From contig NZ_CALAOH010000255.1 in NCBI RefSeq assembly GCF_937926365.1, positions 1 to 64,000 of the forward strand: 64,000 bases of DNA, in the 5' to 3' direction. Source of the stretch: an uncultured Azohydromonas sp. (GTDB lineage Bacteria > Pseudomonadota > Gammaproteobacteria > Burkholderiales > Burkholderiaceae_C). Numbering within the stretch: the stretch's first letter is position 1; each line of letters starts with the position of its first letter. This document shows positions 27,664 through 36,612 of the stretch, in pieces. Below the pieces are notes generated by a model. It saw only the letters and a list, made by a program, of their open reading frames with translations. It did not search any database and had not been told where the DNA came from. A program made the position numbers and the translations under genes.

Positions 27664-30126
27664 TCAACCGACTTGAAACGGCAGCTCCACGCTGAAGGTA
27701 CTGCCCTGTCCCGGCTGGCTCTGCACGGACAGCGTCCCGTCCATCATGTCCACCAGGCGCTGCACGATGGACAGGCCCAGCCCCGTGCCGCCGAAGCGCC
27801 GCGTGGTGGAGGAGTCGGCCTGCGTGAAAGCGTCGAAGATCCGTGCCTGCGCCTGCTGCGCGATGCCGATGCCGGTGTCGGTCACGTCGAATCGAAGCAC
27901 GACCCGTCCGACTTCACGAGCCTGTTGTTGGACGTGCAACTTGATGCTGCCGGCCAGCGTGAACTTGACGGCGTTGCCCAGCAGGTTCAGCAGCACCTGC
28001 TTCAGGCGCAGCGGATCACCGCTGACCTTCCTTGCCAAGTCCGGTGCGGCATCGAACTCCAGCGTCAGCCCCTTGGCCAGGGCCTGCGGCTCCACGATGG
28101 CACGCACGGCGTCGAGCACGGACGCCAGATCGAAGGCGACACGCTCCAGCCGCATCTCGCCGGCTTCGATGCGCGAGAGGTCGAGCACGTCGTTCACCAG
28201 GGCCAGCAGTTGCTCGCCGGCCTGGGCGACGTGGCCGACAAAGCCTTGTGCCCGTGGCGGCAGCGCCATCTGCTGCAGCAGATGGCTCAACCCGATGACG
28301 GCATTGAGCGGCGTGCGCAGCTCGTGGCTCATCGTGGCAAGAAACGCACTCTTGGCCTGGTTGGCGGCTTGGGCGGCATCGCGTGCCGTGACCAGTTCGG
28401 CGGTGCGTTCCAGCACGCGCTGCTCCAGCGCGGCGTTGAGGGCCTGCAGCGCACTTTCTGCCTGCTTGCGTTGCGTGATGTCCCTGAAAAGGATGGCTAC
28501 CCGGCGCTCTTCGGGCTGGCCAGCCCGGAACGCGTGCACCTCGAAGTGCCGCTGCAGCGCTTGGGCCGCGGCCTCGAAGTGGACGGGTTCGCCTGTGAGC
28601 GCGACGTGTCCGTAGGTCTCGAACCAGTGCTCCTCGTGCTGCGGCGCGAGCTCGCGCATGCGTCGCCCCGCGACGCCGCTTAGGCCCGTCTGCTGGCTGA
28701 AAGCCGGATTCACGGACTCGAAACGGTAGTCCACCGGGCGGCCCGCAGTGTCAAAGAGGACTTCGACCGTGCAGAAGCCTTCGTTCATGCGCTCGAACAG
28801 CGTGCGATAGCGCTCCTCGCTCAGGCGCAGCGCCTCTTCGGCACGTGCGCGCTGCACGGCAGCCCAAGTGCGCTCGGCCACGTCTTCGACCAGTGCGATC
28901 TCGTCGGCGGTCCAGTGCCGCGGCACGCCCTGGCTGACCGCCAGGCAGGCCACAAGGCGCCCCTCCTTTACGATCGGCACGATCAGGCAGGCACGGATGC
29001 CCGCTCCCACCTCGATAGGGTGATCCATGCCTTGGCGCTGCGCCGCTTCCTGCACATCGGCGACCACGACTGTTTGCCTTGCGGCGAGCTGCCCGGCCAC
29101 GTACGAGCCAAAGTCCTGGACCGTGGCGTCCGGCACCTCGCTGTACACGACGTGGCTGGCGCCCAGGTGCGCGCCGAGCAGCCGCGCCACTTCAGCCTGG
29201 ATGGCGCTGGCCTCGCCATGCGGGCGCAGGGCGTCTTCCAGCTGGACAACGAAGCGCTGCGCCTGGCCCTTGCGCCGCGCATCGGCCGCGCGCACCCGCT
29301 CGGTGACGTCACGCGCGAAGATGGCGACGCCGCCCTCCTCGGTCGGATAGGCATCGATTTCGAGGTGCAGGTCGTAGCCTTCTCCGACGTAGTGCTGCTG
29401 CAGGTGCTGCTCCACGCCTTCGGCTACCACCCGTTGGTACGCGTGGCCCGCGTCCACGTCCACGGAAGCCGGGAACACGTCCCAGTGGGTGCGCCCGAGC
29501 ATCTCCCGCCGTGACTTGCTGACCAGGCGCTCGGCGGCCTGGTTCATCGAGACGAAGCGAAACTCCCGGTCCAGCACGAAGTGCCCGTCCGTCATCTGCT
29601 CCAGCAGTCGCGCTGCGCGCTGCTCAGCCTTTGTGAGTGCCTGGTGCCCGATCAACTCGTGCGTGACGTCCTGGACATGGTGGAGCAGGAAGCGCACTTC
29701 ACCGTCGGCACCCGGCACCGGCACGTTGAGCGGTGCCCAGTAGCGCTCCTCCCACGTGCCATCCGAGCGGCGCAGGTCGTAGCGCTGGGTGGCCATGCGG
29801 TGTGGCGCCCGGGTGCGCAGCACCGTCTCCAGCGACGTGCGCAGATTCCCCACGCCGCAAGGATCAGGGTTGTCGGGATTGGCATCGGGGAACACCTCGA
29901 ACAGCGGCCGCCCCAGGGTAGCTTCGCGCGTCGTCAGGGTCGCGGCCAGGCGCTCGTCGCTGGCCGCCAGCATCGTGAAGCGTGGAGCGTCGGCAGCCAG
30001 CAGCAGCCAGACCCCCGGCATGGCCGCAAATACGGCGTTGAAGTCCTCTGCAGATGGCGCAGCGTCGGCCAGGGGCCCGTCGTGCTGCGGCGCGGTGGGC
30101 GAGTCGCCGTGCTGGATGTTCTTCAT
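27664..30126 (-). CDS. PAS/GAF multi-sensor histidine kinase
   Basis: This protein of 820 residues from ATG 30126 (MKNIQHGD) is soluble, with no membrane segments. In order it has a PAS domain (MPGVWLLLAADAP), a second PAS (MTDGHFVLDREFRFVSMNQA), a GAF-like domain (about 320-460), a third PAS (YRTLFERMNEGFCTVEVLFD), then HisKA with the phospho-accepting His in FLATMSHELRTPLNAVIGLS, and an HATPase with NLLGNAVKFT, VTDTGIGI and FGGTGLGLSIV. There is no receiver domain, so it needs a separate partner. The frame opens to 30207 without a ribosome site. No response regulator gene is adjacent. Confidence 0.9.
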   Translation of the reverse strand: MKNIQHGDSPTAPQHDGPLADAAPSAEDFNAVFAAMPGVWLLLAADAPRFTMLAASDERLAATLTTREATLGRPLFEVFPDANPDNPDPCGVGNLRTSLETVLRTRAPHRMATQRYDLRRSDGTWEERYWAPLNVPVPGADGEVRFLLHHVQDVTHELIGHQALTKAEQRAARLLEQMTDGHFVLDREFRFVSMNQAAERLVSKSRREMLGRTHWDVFPASVDVDAGHAYQRVVAEGVEQHLQQHYVGEGYDLHLEIDAYPTEEGGVAIFARDVTERVRAADARRKGQAQRFVVQLEDALRPHGEASAIQAEVARLLGAHLGASHVVYSEVPDATVQDFGSYVAGQLAARQTVVVADVQEAAQRQGMDHPIEVGAGIRACLIVPIVKEGRLVACLAVSQGVPRHWTADEIALVEDVAERTWAAVQRARAEEALRLSEERYRTLFERMNEGFCTVEVLFDTAGRPVDYRFESVNPAFSQQTGLSGVAGRRMRELAPQHEEHWFETYGHVALTGEPVHFEAAAQALQRHFEVHAFRAGQPEERRVAILFRDITQRKQAESALQALNAALEQRVLERTAELVTARDAAQAANQAKSAFLATMSHELRTPLNAVIGLSHLLQQMALPPRAQGFVGHVAQAGEQLLALVNDVLDLSRIEAGEMRLERVAFDLASVLDAVRAIVEPQALAKGLTLEFDAAPDLARKVSGDPLRLKQVLLNLLGNAVKFTLAGSIKLHVQQQAREVGRVVLRFDVTDTGIGIAQQAQARIFDAFTQADSSTTRRFGGTGLGLSIVQRLVDMMDGTLSVQSQPGQGSTFSVELPFQVG

Positions 30127-30470
30127 GGTGTGGGGCTGGACTGCTGGGCAGCGCTGGAGACGTGCGAGCAGTCTGGCATCACAAGCCGGACGTCTTCGCC
30201 TGTTCATGCGCTCTGACGTCGTTCATGCGGCGCGCCTGCCACGGCTGACACCGCCCGCATGGCGCTTCGGCCTTGTCCGCTGCACAGCACCGCTGGCGCC
30301 CTGGTTTTTACATAACGCCGCAAGCCGCGGTTGAGCGCGCGCGCAGCCGTATTGAAACGTCGTGCCTTCGCCCATTGCCCGCTGGTCAGGCCACCGTGCT
30401 TGTCACGGCCACCGCGCGCTTGCGCAGGAAAGCCTCCGGCAGAGCCGCCCGGCTGGTGCGATAGCCCCCA
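30127..30470. other. Intergenic region, no gene seen
   Basis: These are about 340 bases between the kinase start and the toxin gene stop. Nothing recognisable beyond a possible in-frame extension of the kinase to 30207. Confidence 0.4.
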
Positions 30471-30893
30471 TCAATCCGGCTCGGGAATGTCGTACAGGAC
30501 GATCTCGACCGAGCCGTCTTCCAACTCGAATACTTCGAGCGCCTGGTTCACCAGATCGCCATGGTGGGCCAGTTCCTCCAGCGCCAAGGTGAACAGATCG
30601 CGCTGTCGCTCCAGGTCCATCACGAACACCGAGTTCAGACAGACCAACCCAGCGTGGATGGGCTGCTTCGCGTGCTGGCCACCGAGGCGGCCCGGGCCGC
30701 CGCCGCGAAAGTCCACCGCGTTGTGGGTGACCAGCGTGTAGTCGCCCTCGACGGCCAGGACCACGAGCTTCCAGTCCTTCACGCCCGACCAGCCGCGGTC
30801 TCGCACGCAGGTGGACTGCACATGGCCGGCGGCCACGGCCAGCTGCACCAGCTCCGGCGAGAGGCACTCGTCGATCAACAGGCGCAGCGTCAT
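30471..30893 (-). CDS. DUF5615 PIN-like toxin
   Basis: This 140-residue protein opens LRLLIDECLSPELVQLA with the acidic pair of PIN-like nucleases. It continues DWKLVVLAVEGDYTLVTHNAVDF, where Asp and the THN-DF motif complete the predicted metal site. The family is paired with DUF433 antitoxins and is thought to cleave RNA. The start overlaps the stop of the upstream antitoxin gene (ATGA), so antitoxin is made first. The tail beyond residue 110 is longer than in many members. Confidence 0.82.
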   Translation of the reverse strand: MTLRLLIDECLSPELVQLAVAAGHVQSTCVRDRGWSGVKDWKLVVLAVEGDYTLVTHNAVDFRGGGPGRLGGQHAKQPIHAGLVCLNSVFVMDLERQRDLFTLALEELAHHGDLVNQALEVFELEDGSVEIVLYDIPEPD

Positions 30894-31555
30894 GGACGAG
30901 CCGCCCTGACCACGCGGGCGCTGCGGCGCACAGCCTGCGGGTTGAGCTCGCCCAGGCGGGGCGGCCGTCCGCGGCGCGGGTGCACTTGGGCGTAGACGCG
31001 CGCGGCCCCGACATGGGCCTGGGTCAGGAACGCAAACGACTCCTGCAGGCGCGGCAGCTCGACACCGGCGTTCAGCGACGCCAGCACGCTGTCGATGGGC
31101 ACGCGCGTGCCCGCGAAGACGGGCGCGCCGCCCAGGACCTGCGCGTCGGTGGTGACCAGCGCCTCGGCCTGATCGACCTCCCGGGCCCGCACCAGCGCGG
31201 TCGAGACGTACGGGGCGACGTCGATCTCCACCGCGCAGCGCTCGACCTTCCAGCTCAGCTCCGCAGGCACCTGCGCCAGCGCCAGCACGGCCTCCCTGTC
31301 CGGCGATCGCGTCACGCGGCTGGTGAGCTCCTCGAGCACCTGGCGGCGGGCGCCGGCGATGAGGAGGTCCTCGGTGTCGAAGTAGAACCGTGCGAACGCC
31401 GCGCTCAGCCGCGTGAACAGTCGCGTGCCGTCTAGCTGGCCCACGAGCACGTCGGGCACCAAGTGCTCGTCCACCACACGGTTCATCTGACGGTCGGACA
31501 AGCCGGCGATGAACGCAGCTTCGGCCGTCGGCACGAGGGCGAGTTGGGTAGCCAT
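30890..31555 (-). CDS. DUF433 antitoxin
   Basis: This protein of 221 residues from ATG 31555 has GGAGG 4 bases upstream. The N-terminal part is MerR/HTH-like (AAFIAGLSDRQMNRVVDEHL). The C-terminal DUF433 domain contains VLGGAPVFAGTRVPIDSVLA, the diagnostic segment. It is the first gene of the toxin-antitoxin pair. An inverted repeat overlapping its ribosome site suggests self-repression, as usual for such modules. Confidence 0.85.
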   Translation of the reverse strand: MATQLALVPTAEAAFIAGLSDRQMNRVVDEHLVPDVLVGQLDGTRLFTRLSAAFARFYFDTEDLLIAGARRQVLEELTSRVTRSPDREAVLALAQVPAELSWKVERCAVEIDVAPYVSTALVRAREVDQAEALVTTDAQVLGGAPVFAGTRVPIDSVLASLNAGVELPRLQESFAFLTQAHVGAARVYAQVHPRRGRPPRLGELNPQAVRRSARVVRAARP

Positions 31556-31561
31556 AAAACC

Positions 31562-31575
31562 TCCGATCATTCGGA
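31562..31575. promoter_or_regulatory. Inverted repeat TCCGATCATTCGGA at the antitoxin ribosome site
   Basis: Five-base arms (TCCGA/TCGGA) enclose TCAT and cover the Shine-Dalgarno of the DUF433 gene. It is a candidate operator for autoregulation of the toxin-antitoxin operon. Confidence 0.45.
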
Positions 31576-31902
31576 AGTTTATTTCAGTCCCGCGTTGTCC
31601 GTTGGCGCACACGCCCGGAGCAAGGACATGGGCTGCTGCACAGCGGCGGGGCTTCCTCGCTTGCGTGCGACGCCGCTCGGTACCCCGCCGTGAAGGTCCT
31701 GGCCGGCTCCTTGTCCTGGCATTGCCAGGCCACAGACCCTGACCCCGGGGCCTGGGCTGGAAGCCCCTGATGCGTCAGGACGTCCCCAAAGGTCCACTGG
31801 CTTGCTGCAGCGTGGCCTTGACCTGCTTGTACGCCCTGAGCTGGTTGCCGGCATGGCGTTCCCTGCAGCTCCTGAAGGCCCGCTGCATGGAAGGAGAAGA
31901 CC
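31576..31902. other. Intergenic region, no gene seen
   Basis: These 327 bases between the antitoxin promoter and the receiver gene contain no recognisable coding or RNA feature except the ribosome site AAGGAGAAG before 31903. Confidence 0.45.
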
Positions 31903-32286
31903 ATGAGAACCGGGAAGGACTGTGTCTTGGTGGTCGATGACTACCTGGACGCCGCGGACACGCTCGTCGAGCTGCTGCAGGTGAACGACATCGAGGCACA
32001 TGCCTGCTACAGCGCCGACCAGGGTTGCGAGCTGGCATCGAGACTGCACCCCACGGTGGTCATCATCGAGCCTTCGGTCGCGGGCAAGGCCCTCAACGGG
32101 ATGCAGCTCGCAGCCCTGCTGCGCCAGGGCAATGCGGTCACGCGTCCCTTGCTGGTGGCCCTGGCTGGCAAAGGGCGTCAGCAAGATATCGCCGCTGCCG
32201 TGCACGGCGGCTTCGATGCCTTCTTGCTCAAGCCGTCGTGCTGGGACGACATCCTTTGCCTGGTGCGCCCAGTCACCGCGCCATAG
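31903..32286 (+). CDS. Receiver-domain protein lacking the phospho-acceptor Asp
   Basis: This is a single CheY-like domain of 127 residues. The acidic pair Asp12-Asp13 (VLVVDDYLD) and Lys110 (FLLKPS) are present. The residue that should be phosphorylated is Glu56 in PTVVIIEPSVAG, and the switch Thr/Ser is Ala87 (LVALAGKG). It therefore cannot be phosphorylated in the normal way and may be locked in an active-like state or act purely by binding. A good AAGGAG site precedes the ATG. It has no output domain and no adjacent kinase. Confidence 0.85.
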   Translation: MRTGKDCVLVVDDYLDAADTLVELLQVNDIEAHACYSADQGCELASRLHPTVVIIEPSVAGKALNGMQLAALLRQGNAVTRPLLVALAGKGRQQDIAAAVHGGFDAFLLKPSCWDDILCLVRPVTAP

Positions 32287-32392
32287 GTGCCTGCTGCCGG
32301 CACAGGCAGGCGGACCACCCAGCGCCGTGACAGTCCAAGAACCGAAGACCCGCCTGACGAAAACGAGAAAAGGCCGCCGCTGGCGGCCCCGT

Positions 32393-33346
32393 TCAGCGGC
32401 TGACCGCCAGTACTTCCAGGTTCTGCCCGGCCACGCAGGCCAGCGCGCGCTCGATGGCCGAAGTGATCCAGGCCGCCTCGTTGCCAAATGCGCCGCCGCC
32501 CAGCCGCGTGAGCAGCACGCGACGCGAGGCACCGCGGCGCGCGTTGAGCACGCCGGCCAGCAGCGTGGCCTCGTAGGCGGCCTCCAGCACCAGCCGCGCC
32601 AGCGGCTCCCATGCATGCGCTGGCGGCCGGCCATAGGCCACGGGCATCGCCGAGCAGTACGCCTGGCTGACCAGCGGCCCAGGCCCCTGCCGCGCATCCG
32701 TGACCTCGACATCCCAGTGCAGCCCGATGCGTAGCAGCCCGCGCAGATGGTCGATCTCCGCCGCGCAGGCCGACGCCAGCTGCCGCGACACCCGCGCCAA
32801 GCCTTCGTCGGAGCACAGGGCATAGCCATTGCGCCAGGTCCACACGGGCTGCCGGTCATGGCCAAGAGCCGTGCCCAGGTCGGCCAGCGTGTTGATCTGG
32901 CGCCTCGCCCTCTGACCACGACTGCCGGCCAGCGGGACCAGGTAGTTGCGGTAGATGGTCGCGGCGCCGGCGGCCATCGCACAGGCCGGTCCCTGGGTAT
33001 GGTCCCAGGCGTAGCCGGTCACGCCGTCCTCGGGGCTGACGCCCGGCCCCACCATCTCCAGCAGGTTGAACTGCGAGGCGACCTGGATGAGCGCTCCCTG
33101 CTGCTCGAAGGCCAGGTGCAGGTCGCGGATGTCGCCGCGCACCACCCCGGGCACAAGTGCCGGCCCGTCGGGCTGCACGGCCGCACGCGCACGCAACTCG
33201 GCCAGCGAGACGACCTCCAGCCGCCCCATGGCCCACCGCCGCCCGGTGACCTCGTTCACCAGGGCGTTGCCCTCAACTCGCAGCCTCGCCTGGGTGCTGG
33301 CGTATTCCTCTTCCCCGAAACCCGTGATGCGCTCGAACCAGTCCAA
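32393..33346 (-). CDS. Hypothetical protein, possibly macro-domain-like
   Basis: This protein of 317 residues starts at a TTG (33346) preceded by GGGGAGGGG, reading LDWFERITGFGEEEY. Conserved-looking blocks are LIQVASQFNLLEMVGPGV, YAWDHTQGPACAMAAGAATI and VLLTRLGGGAFGNEAAWI. The last resembles the glycine-rich loop of macro domains that bind ADP-ribose, but I cannot confirm the fold. The frame remains open upstream without plausible protein sequence, so I do not use it. It is transcribed divergently from the exonuclease VII genes across a 165-bp gap. Confidence 0.6.
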   Translation of the reverse strand: MDWFERITGFGEEEYASTQARLRVEGNALVNEVTGRRWAMGRLEVVSLAELRARAAVQPDGPALVPGVVRGDIRDLHLAFEQQGALIQVASQFNLLEMVGPGVSPEDGVTGYAWDHTQGPACAMAAGAATIYRNYLVPLAGSRGQRARRQINTLADLGTALGHDRQPVWTWRNGYALCSDEGLARVSRQLASACAAEIDHLRGLLRIGLHWDVEVTDARQGPGPLVSQAYCSAMPVAYGRPPAHAWEPLARLVLEAAYEATLLAGVLNARRGASRRVLLTRLGGGAFGNEAAWITSAIERALACVAGQNLEVLAVSR

Positions 33347-33511
33347 GGTCCCCTCCCCCTTCGCCTGTGACAAGCGCCATCTTCCTGCACCACGGCGCCG
33401 GCATCGGAGCAGGAGCCTCAGCTGGCGCCTTTTGCGCGCGTGCCGCCGACTCCATTGAGGCCGGCATAGGTCCACGGGCTGGGATGCGGTGACTGCTAAC
33501 CTGCGCTCCGC

Positions 33512-35182
33512 ATGAACACCACCCCGGCCACGCTGACCTACCTCGACACCGCCTTCAAGGACAAGGACCGGGTCAAGGCGCTGGGCGCGCGCTGGGATCC
33601 GGACGTGCGCCGCTGGTACGTTCCCGTGGGCCTTGACCTTGCGCCGTTCGAGGCCTGGTTGCCGGCACGCTCGCCACAGACAGCGGTGCCTGCGGTGCCA
33701 GCTATCGGTACTGCAAGCACCGAGCTGGCAGTGCCCAAGGGCATCGCGCTGTCGCAGCTGCTGAAGGGTGTGGCCAGCGCCGTGGCGCAGGCCTATCGCA
33801 GCGGCGTCTGGACGCGGGTCGAGGTCAGCCGCGCCGACACGCGCGGCGGCCACGTCTACCTGGAGCTCGCCGAGCGTGACGCGCAGGGGGCTGGCGTGGC
33901 GCAGGCCCGCGCCATGATCTGGGCGTCAACGGCGGCCGCGATCCTGCCGGCCTTCGAGCGCGCCACCGGGGTGGTGCTGGCCGCCGGCATCAAGCTGCTC
34001 GTGCGCGCGAAGCCCGTGGTGCACGCGGTCTACGGGCTGAGCCTGGAGATCGACGCCATCGACCCGGAGTACACGCTGGGCGACCTGGAGGCGCGCAAGC
34101 GCGAGATCCGCGAGCGGCTGCAGCGCGAGGGCGTCTTCGACGCCAACCGGCGGTTGCCCGCGCCGTGGGACTTCAACGCGGTGCTGGTGGTCGCCCCAGA
34201 AGGCGCGGCCGGCCTGGGCGACTTCCACGCCGAGGCGCAGCGGCTGCAGCGCTTCGGTGTCTGCCGCTTCGTCTACGCCCACAGCCGCTTCCAGGGTGAA
34301 GGAGCCCCGGCACTGATCCGAAGCGCGCTGCTGCACGCGCTCGAGAACTGGGAGCTGGACGCCTTGCCGGACGCGGTCGTGATCATCCGCGGCGGCGGCG
34401 CGGTCAACGACCTGGCCTGGCTCAACGACTACGCGCTGGCGCGCTGCGTCTGCGATCTTGAGGTGCCGGTGCTCACCGGGATAGGCCACGAGCGCGACAG
34501 CACCGTGCTCGACGAAGTGGCGCACCGGCGCTTCGACACGCCGTCCAAGGTGATCGCCGGCATCGAGCAGCTGATCGCCCAGCGGGCCCGGCGCGCCCGG
34601 GAGCATTTCGAGTTCGTGGTCCACACGGCGCGCCACCAGCTGCAGCAGGCGCGCCAGGAGACGGCGCAGGCCGTTGCGCACGTGCGCCTGCAGGCCGTGC
34701 AATCCATCCGGCTGGGATCGGAGCAGTCACGCTCGCTGCTGGGCGAGGTGCGGCACCAGGCCGCTGCCCACATGGGCGCCGCACGCCAGGCGGCGCAGCT
34801 TCAGCTCGTGGACGTGCTGGCCCAGGGGCGACACGCGCTGCACACCGCTCGCGCCGGCACGCAAGCCAGCCTGCAAGGCGTGCTGGAGCGCGCCGCAGTG
34901 CAGGCCACCCGAGCCCGCGACAACGCCGGTCGGGCCATGGACGAGGTCGCTGTCGGTGCGCGCCGGGCGCTGGCCGATGGCGCACAGCGGTCCCAGGCGT
35001 TGGTGCGCGAGATCACCGGCCAGGGACCGCACAAGACGCTGGGGCGCGGTTTCGCCATCGTGCGCCGCACGGGCGGCGCCGTCGTCACCGGTGCGGCCGG
35101 CTTGGCCGCCGGGGAGGCCATCGAGATCGAGTTCCGGGACGGCACCGTGGCCGCCCGGACGCTGAAGAAGGAGGAAAGATGA
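33512..35182 (+). CDS. xseA: Exonuclease VII large subunit with N-terminal DUF5710 domain
   Basis: This protein has 556 residues. Residues 7-50 are a DUF5710 module (DKDRVKALGARWDPDVRRWY), and the same module occurs twice in TraC of this element. From about residue 75 it is XseA-like: an OB-fold region, then the nuclease core with DAVVIIRGGGAVNDLAWL and VPVLTGIGHERDSTVLDEVA, where the GGG and GHExD motifs are the family's catalytic signature. A long helical region follows, ending in LGRGFAIVRR. Chromosomal XseA lacks DUF5710. It overlaps xseB by the ATGA of start and stop. Confidence 0.9.
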   Translation: MNTTPATLTYLDTAFKDKDRVKALGARWDPDVRRWYVPVGLDLAPFEAWLPARSPQTAVPAVPAIGTASTELAVPKGIALSQLLKGVASAVAQAYRSGVWTRVEVSRADTRGGHVYLELAERDAQGAGVAQARAMIWASTAAAILPAFERATGVVLAAGIKLLVRAKPVVHAVYGLSLEIDAIDPEYTLGDLEARKREIRERLQREGVFDANRRLPAPWDFNAVLVVAPEGAAGLGDFHAEAQRLQRFGVCRFVYAHSRFQGEGAPALIRSALLHALENWELDALPDAVVIIRGGGAVNDLAWLNDYALARCVCDLEVPVLTGIGHERDSTVLDEVAHRRFDTPSKVIAGIEQLIAQRARRAREHFEFVVHTARHQLQQARQETAQAVAHVRLQAVQSIRLGSEQSRSLLGEVRHQAAAHMGAARQAAQLQLVDVLAQGRHALHTARAGTQASLQGVLERAAVQATRARDNAGRAMDEVAVGARRALADGAQRSQALVREITGQGPHKTLGRGFAIVRRTGGAVVTGAAGLAAGEAIEIEFRDGTVAARTLKKEER

Positions 35183-35505
35183 GCGGCGAGACTTTCCGCG
35201 AAAACTACGAGATCCTGCAGCGCCACGCACAGACGCTGCGCGAGCAGGACGAGCCCAACATCGACGACCTGCTGGCCATCGTCACCGAGTCGGTGCAGGC
35301 CTACAAGGTCTGCCAGGCGCGCATCGAGGCGGTGGAGAAGGCGCTGGCGCAGGCGCTCGAAGGCTCCGGGGTGGACACGGGATCCGCACAGCGTACCGAG
35401 GACGACGCGGCGCAGGCCGCGCCAGCGCGGCCAACGCGCCCGGCACCGCGCCGCCCGGCCGCCGGCCCCGGCTTCGACGACATGGACGACGACATGCTGT
35501 CCTGA
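35179..35505 (+). CDS. xseB: Exonuclease VII small subunit
   Basis: This 108-residue protein is predicted to bind the helical region of XseA. The first 65 residues are the XseB helical hairpin (ENYEILQRHAQTLREQDEPN, IDDLLAIVTESVQAYKVCQA). The tail is Ala/Pro/Arg-rich and ends in the acidic FDDMDDDMLS. ATG 35179 overlaps the xseA stop, and GGAGG lies just upstream inside xseA. The pair should degrade single-stranded DNA from both ends. Confidence 0.85.
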   Translation: MSGETFRENYEILQRHAQTLREQDEPNIDDLLAIVTESVQAYKVCQARIEAVEKALAQALEGSGVDTGSAQRTEDDAAQAAPARPTRPAPRRPAAGPGFDDMDDDMLS

Positions 35506-35540
35506 AAACTGGGCCCGGGAGTCAAGGCCAGGCCCGAGCT

Positions 35541-35699
35541 TCAGTGCACCACCAGCACCGGGACGGCGCAATGCCCGAGCACCTTCGGGGTTTCGCTGCC
35601 CCACAGCAGCGCGGCCACGCCGTGCCTGCCGTGCGAAGCCATGACGATGAAGTTGCAGGCGTGCTTGCGAGACGTGGTCGCCGATTGCTTCCCCGAGCC
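35541..35699 (-). pseudogene. Universal stress protein (UspA), C-terminal relic
   Basis: CNFIVMASHGRHGVAALLWG and SETPKVLGHCAVPVLVVH are the last helix-strand-helix of UspA, including the G-(2x)-G-(9x)-G-S/T nucleotide loop. Nothing upstream in this frame resembles the rest of the protein. About 50 codons remain. Confidence 0.72.
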
Positions 35700-35744
35700 C
35701 GCGCGCTGAGGCTCGATGCCAGGGCGCCACTGTGACAATGCAGG

Positions 35745-35996
35745 ATGAATAACGCCGCACCCCTGCCAGCCCAGCCGCGCAACCCACTGCACGGTGTCAC
35801 GCTGGAGATGATCGTCACGGCACTGGCCGCCCACTACGGCTGGGCCGGCCTTGCCCATCGCGTGACAGTGCGTTGTTTCAGCAGCCAGCCCAGCGTCTCG
35901 TCGAGCCTGAAGTTCCTGCGCAAAACGCCCTGGGCACGGGAGAAGGTCGAGAGCCTTTACCTGTTCATGCTGCGCGAGCGTGCTCGGCAAGGCTGA
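35745..35996 (+). CDS. VF530 family DNA-binding protein (DUF2132)
   Basis: This protein of 83 residues is a clear match to the compact VF530 family: [24 protein letters not shown]-like [17 protein letters not shown], and [15 protein letters not shown]. The family is small, helical and reported to bind DNA; its cellular role is unclear. No operon partner is evident. A rightward terminator lies at 36438. Confidence 0.85.
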   Translation: MNNAAPLPAQPRNPLHGVTLEMIVTALAAHYGWAGLAHRVTVRCFSSQPSVSSSLKFLRKTPWAREKVESLYLFMLRERARQG

Positions 35997-36081
35997 GCGC
36001 CTCACGAGACTCAGGCGGCAGCCGTCTTGCGTGACCTGCAGCGGCGCCTGCGCTGCAGGGCTCGTCCCAGGTCAGCCGGTA

Positions 36082-36345
36082 TCAGGTTGCCCACACCACC
36101 GGGCAGCGTTGCAGGACCGCCTGCGCAGGCTTGCTTCGCACCATCTCGCGCAGGGCCGCCATCACGTTCTGCGGGGTCGGGGGCCGATCAAAGAGCGCCG
36201 GGCGCGAGCGCACGATGCAGAGCACGGCCTGGCGCTCCTCTCGGGATGCGAGGCGGCAGACTTCTGCCAACGGATCGCCAGGAAACTGCTCATCGGCAAG
36301 CTGCACTGCCTGCTCGATGAGCGCGATGGCACGCACGGTTTGCAT
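36082..36345 (-). CDS. Hypothetical protein, 87 residues
   Basis: A strong ribosome site (GGAGGA, 5 bases before ATG 36345) supports this gene. It encodes MQTVRAIALIEQAVQLADEQ followed by helical sequence with LASREERQAVLCIVRSRPAL. No family is recognised. It is isolated, with no close neighbour on the same strand. Confidence 0.55.
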   Translation of the reverse strand: MQTVRAIALIEQAVQLADEQFPGDPLAEVCRLASREERQAVLCIVRSRPALFDRPPTPQNVMAALREMVRSKPAQAVLQRCPVVWAT

Positions 36346-36437
36346 GGTTTCCTCCTCGGATCCCAGGACAAACCGATTGTGCAGTGCAGCATGACCAGGG
36401 CAATAGGAGCATCCTGTGCCTCCACCTGGCTTCGGGC

Positions 36438-36457
36438 CCCTGGCGAGCCAGGGCTTT
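36438..36457 (+). terminator. Rho-independent terminator
   Basis: CCCTGGCGAGCCAGGG forms a 7-bp stem with a 2-base loop and is followed by CTTTT. It is rightward-oriented and could serve the VF530 gene. Confidence 0.6.
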
Positions 36458-36612
36458 TGTCATTGCTGGTGTGCCGCTCGAGAGCAGGACGACAGGGGTG
36501 CTATCGCATGCGCGTCGCGTCCAGGCGGCGGGCAGCTCCCGGCCGGCCTGCCACGCCGAGGTGGCGCATACCCGGCATTTACCTGGATGGCAGGTAGGCG
36601 CAGCTGCTCCTG

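Noticed and set aside
32392..32404. KorB-operator-like TTCAGCGGCTGAC
   Set aside because: It overlaps the stop codon of the macro-domain-like gene, far from any promoter; probably chance.
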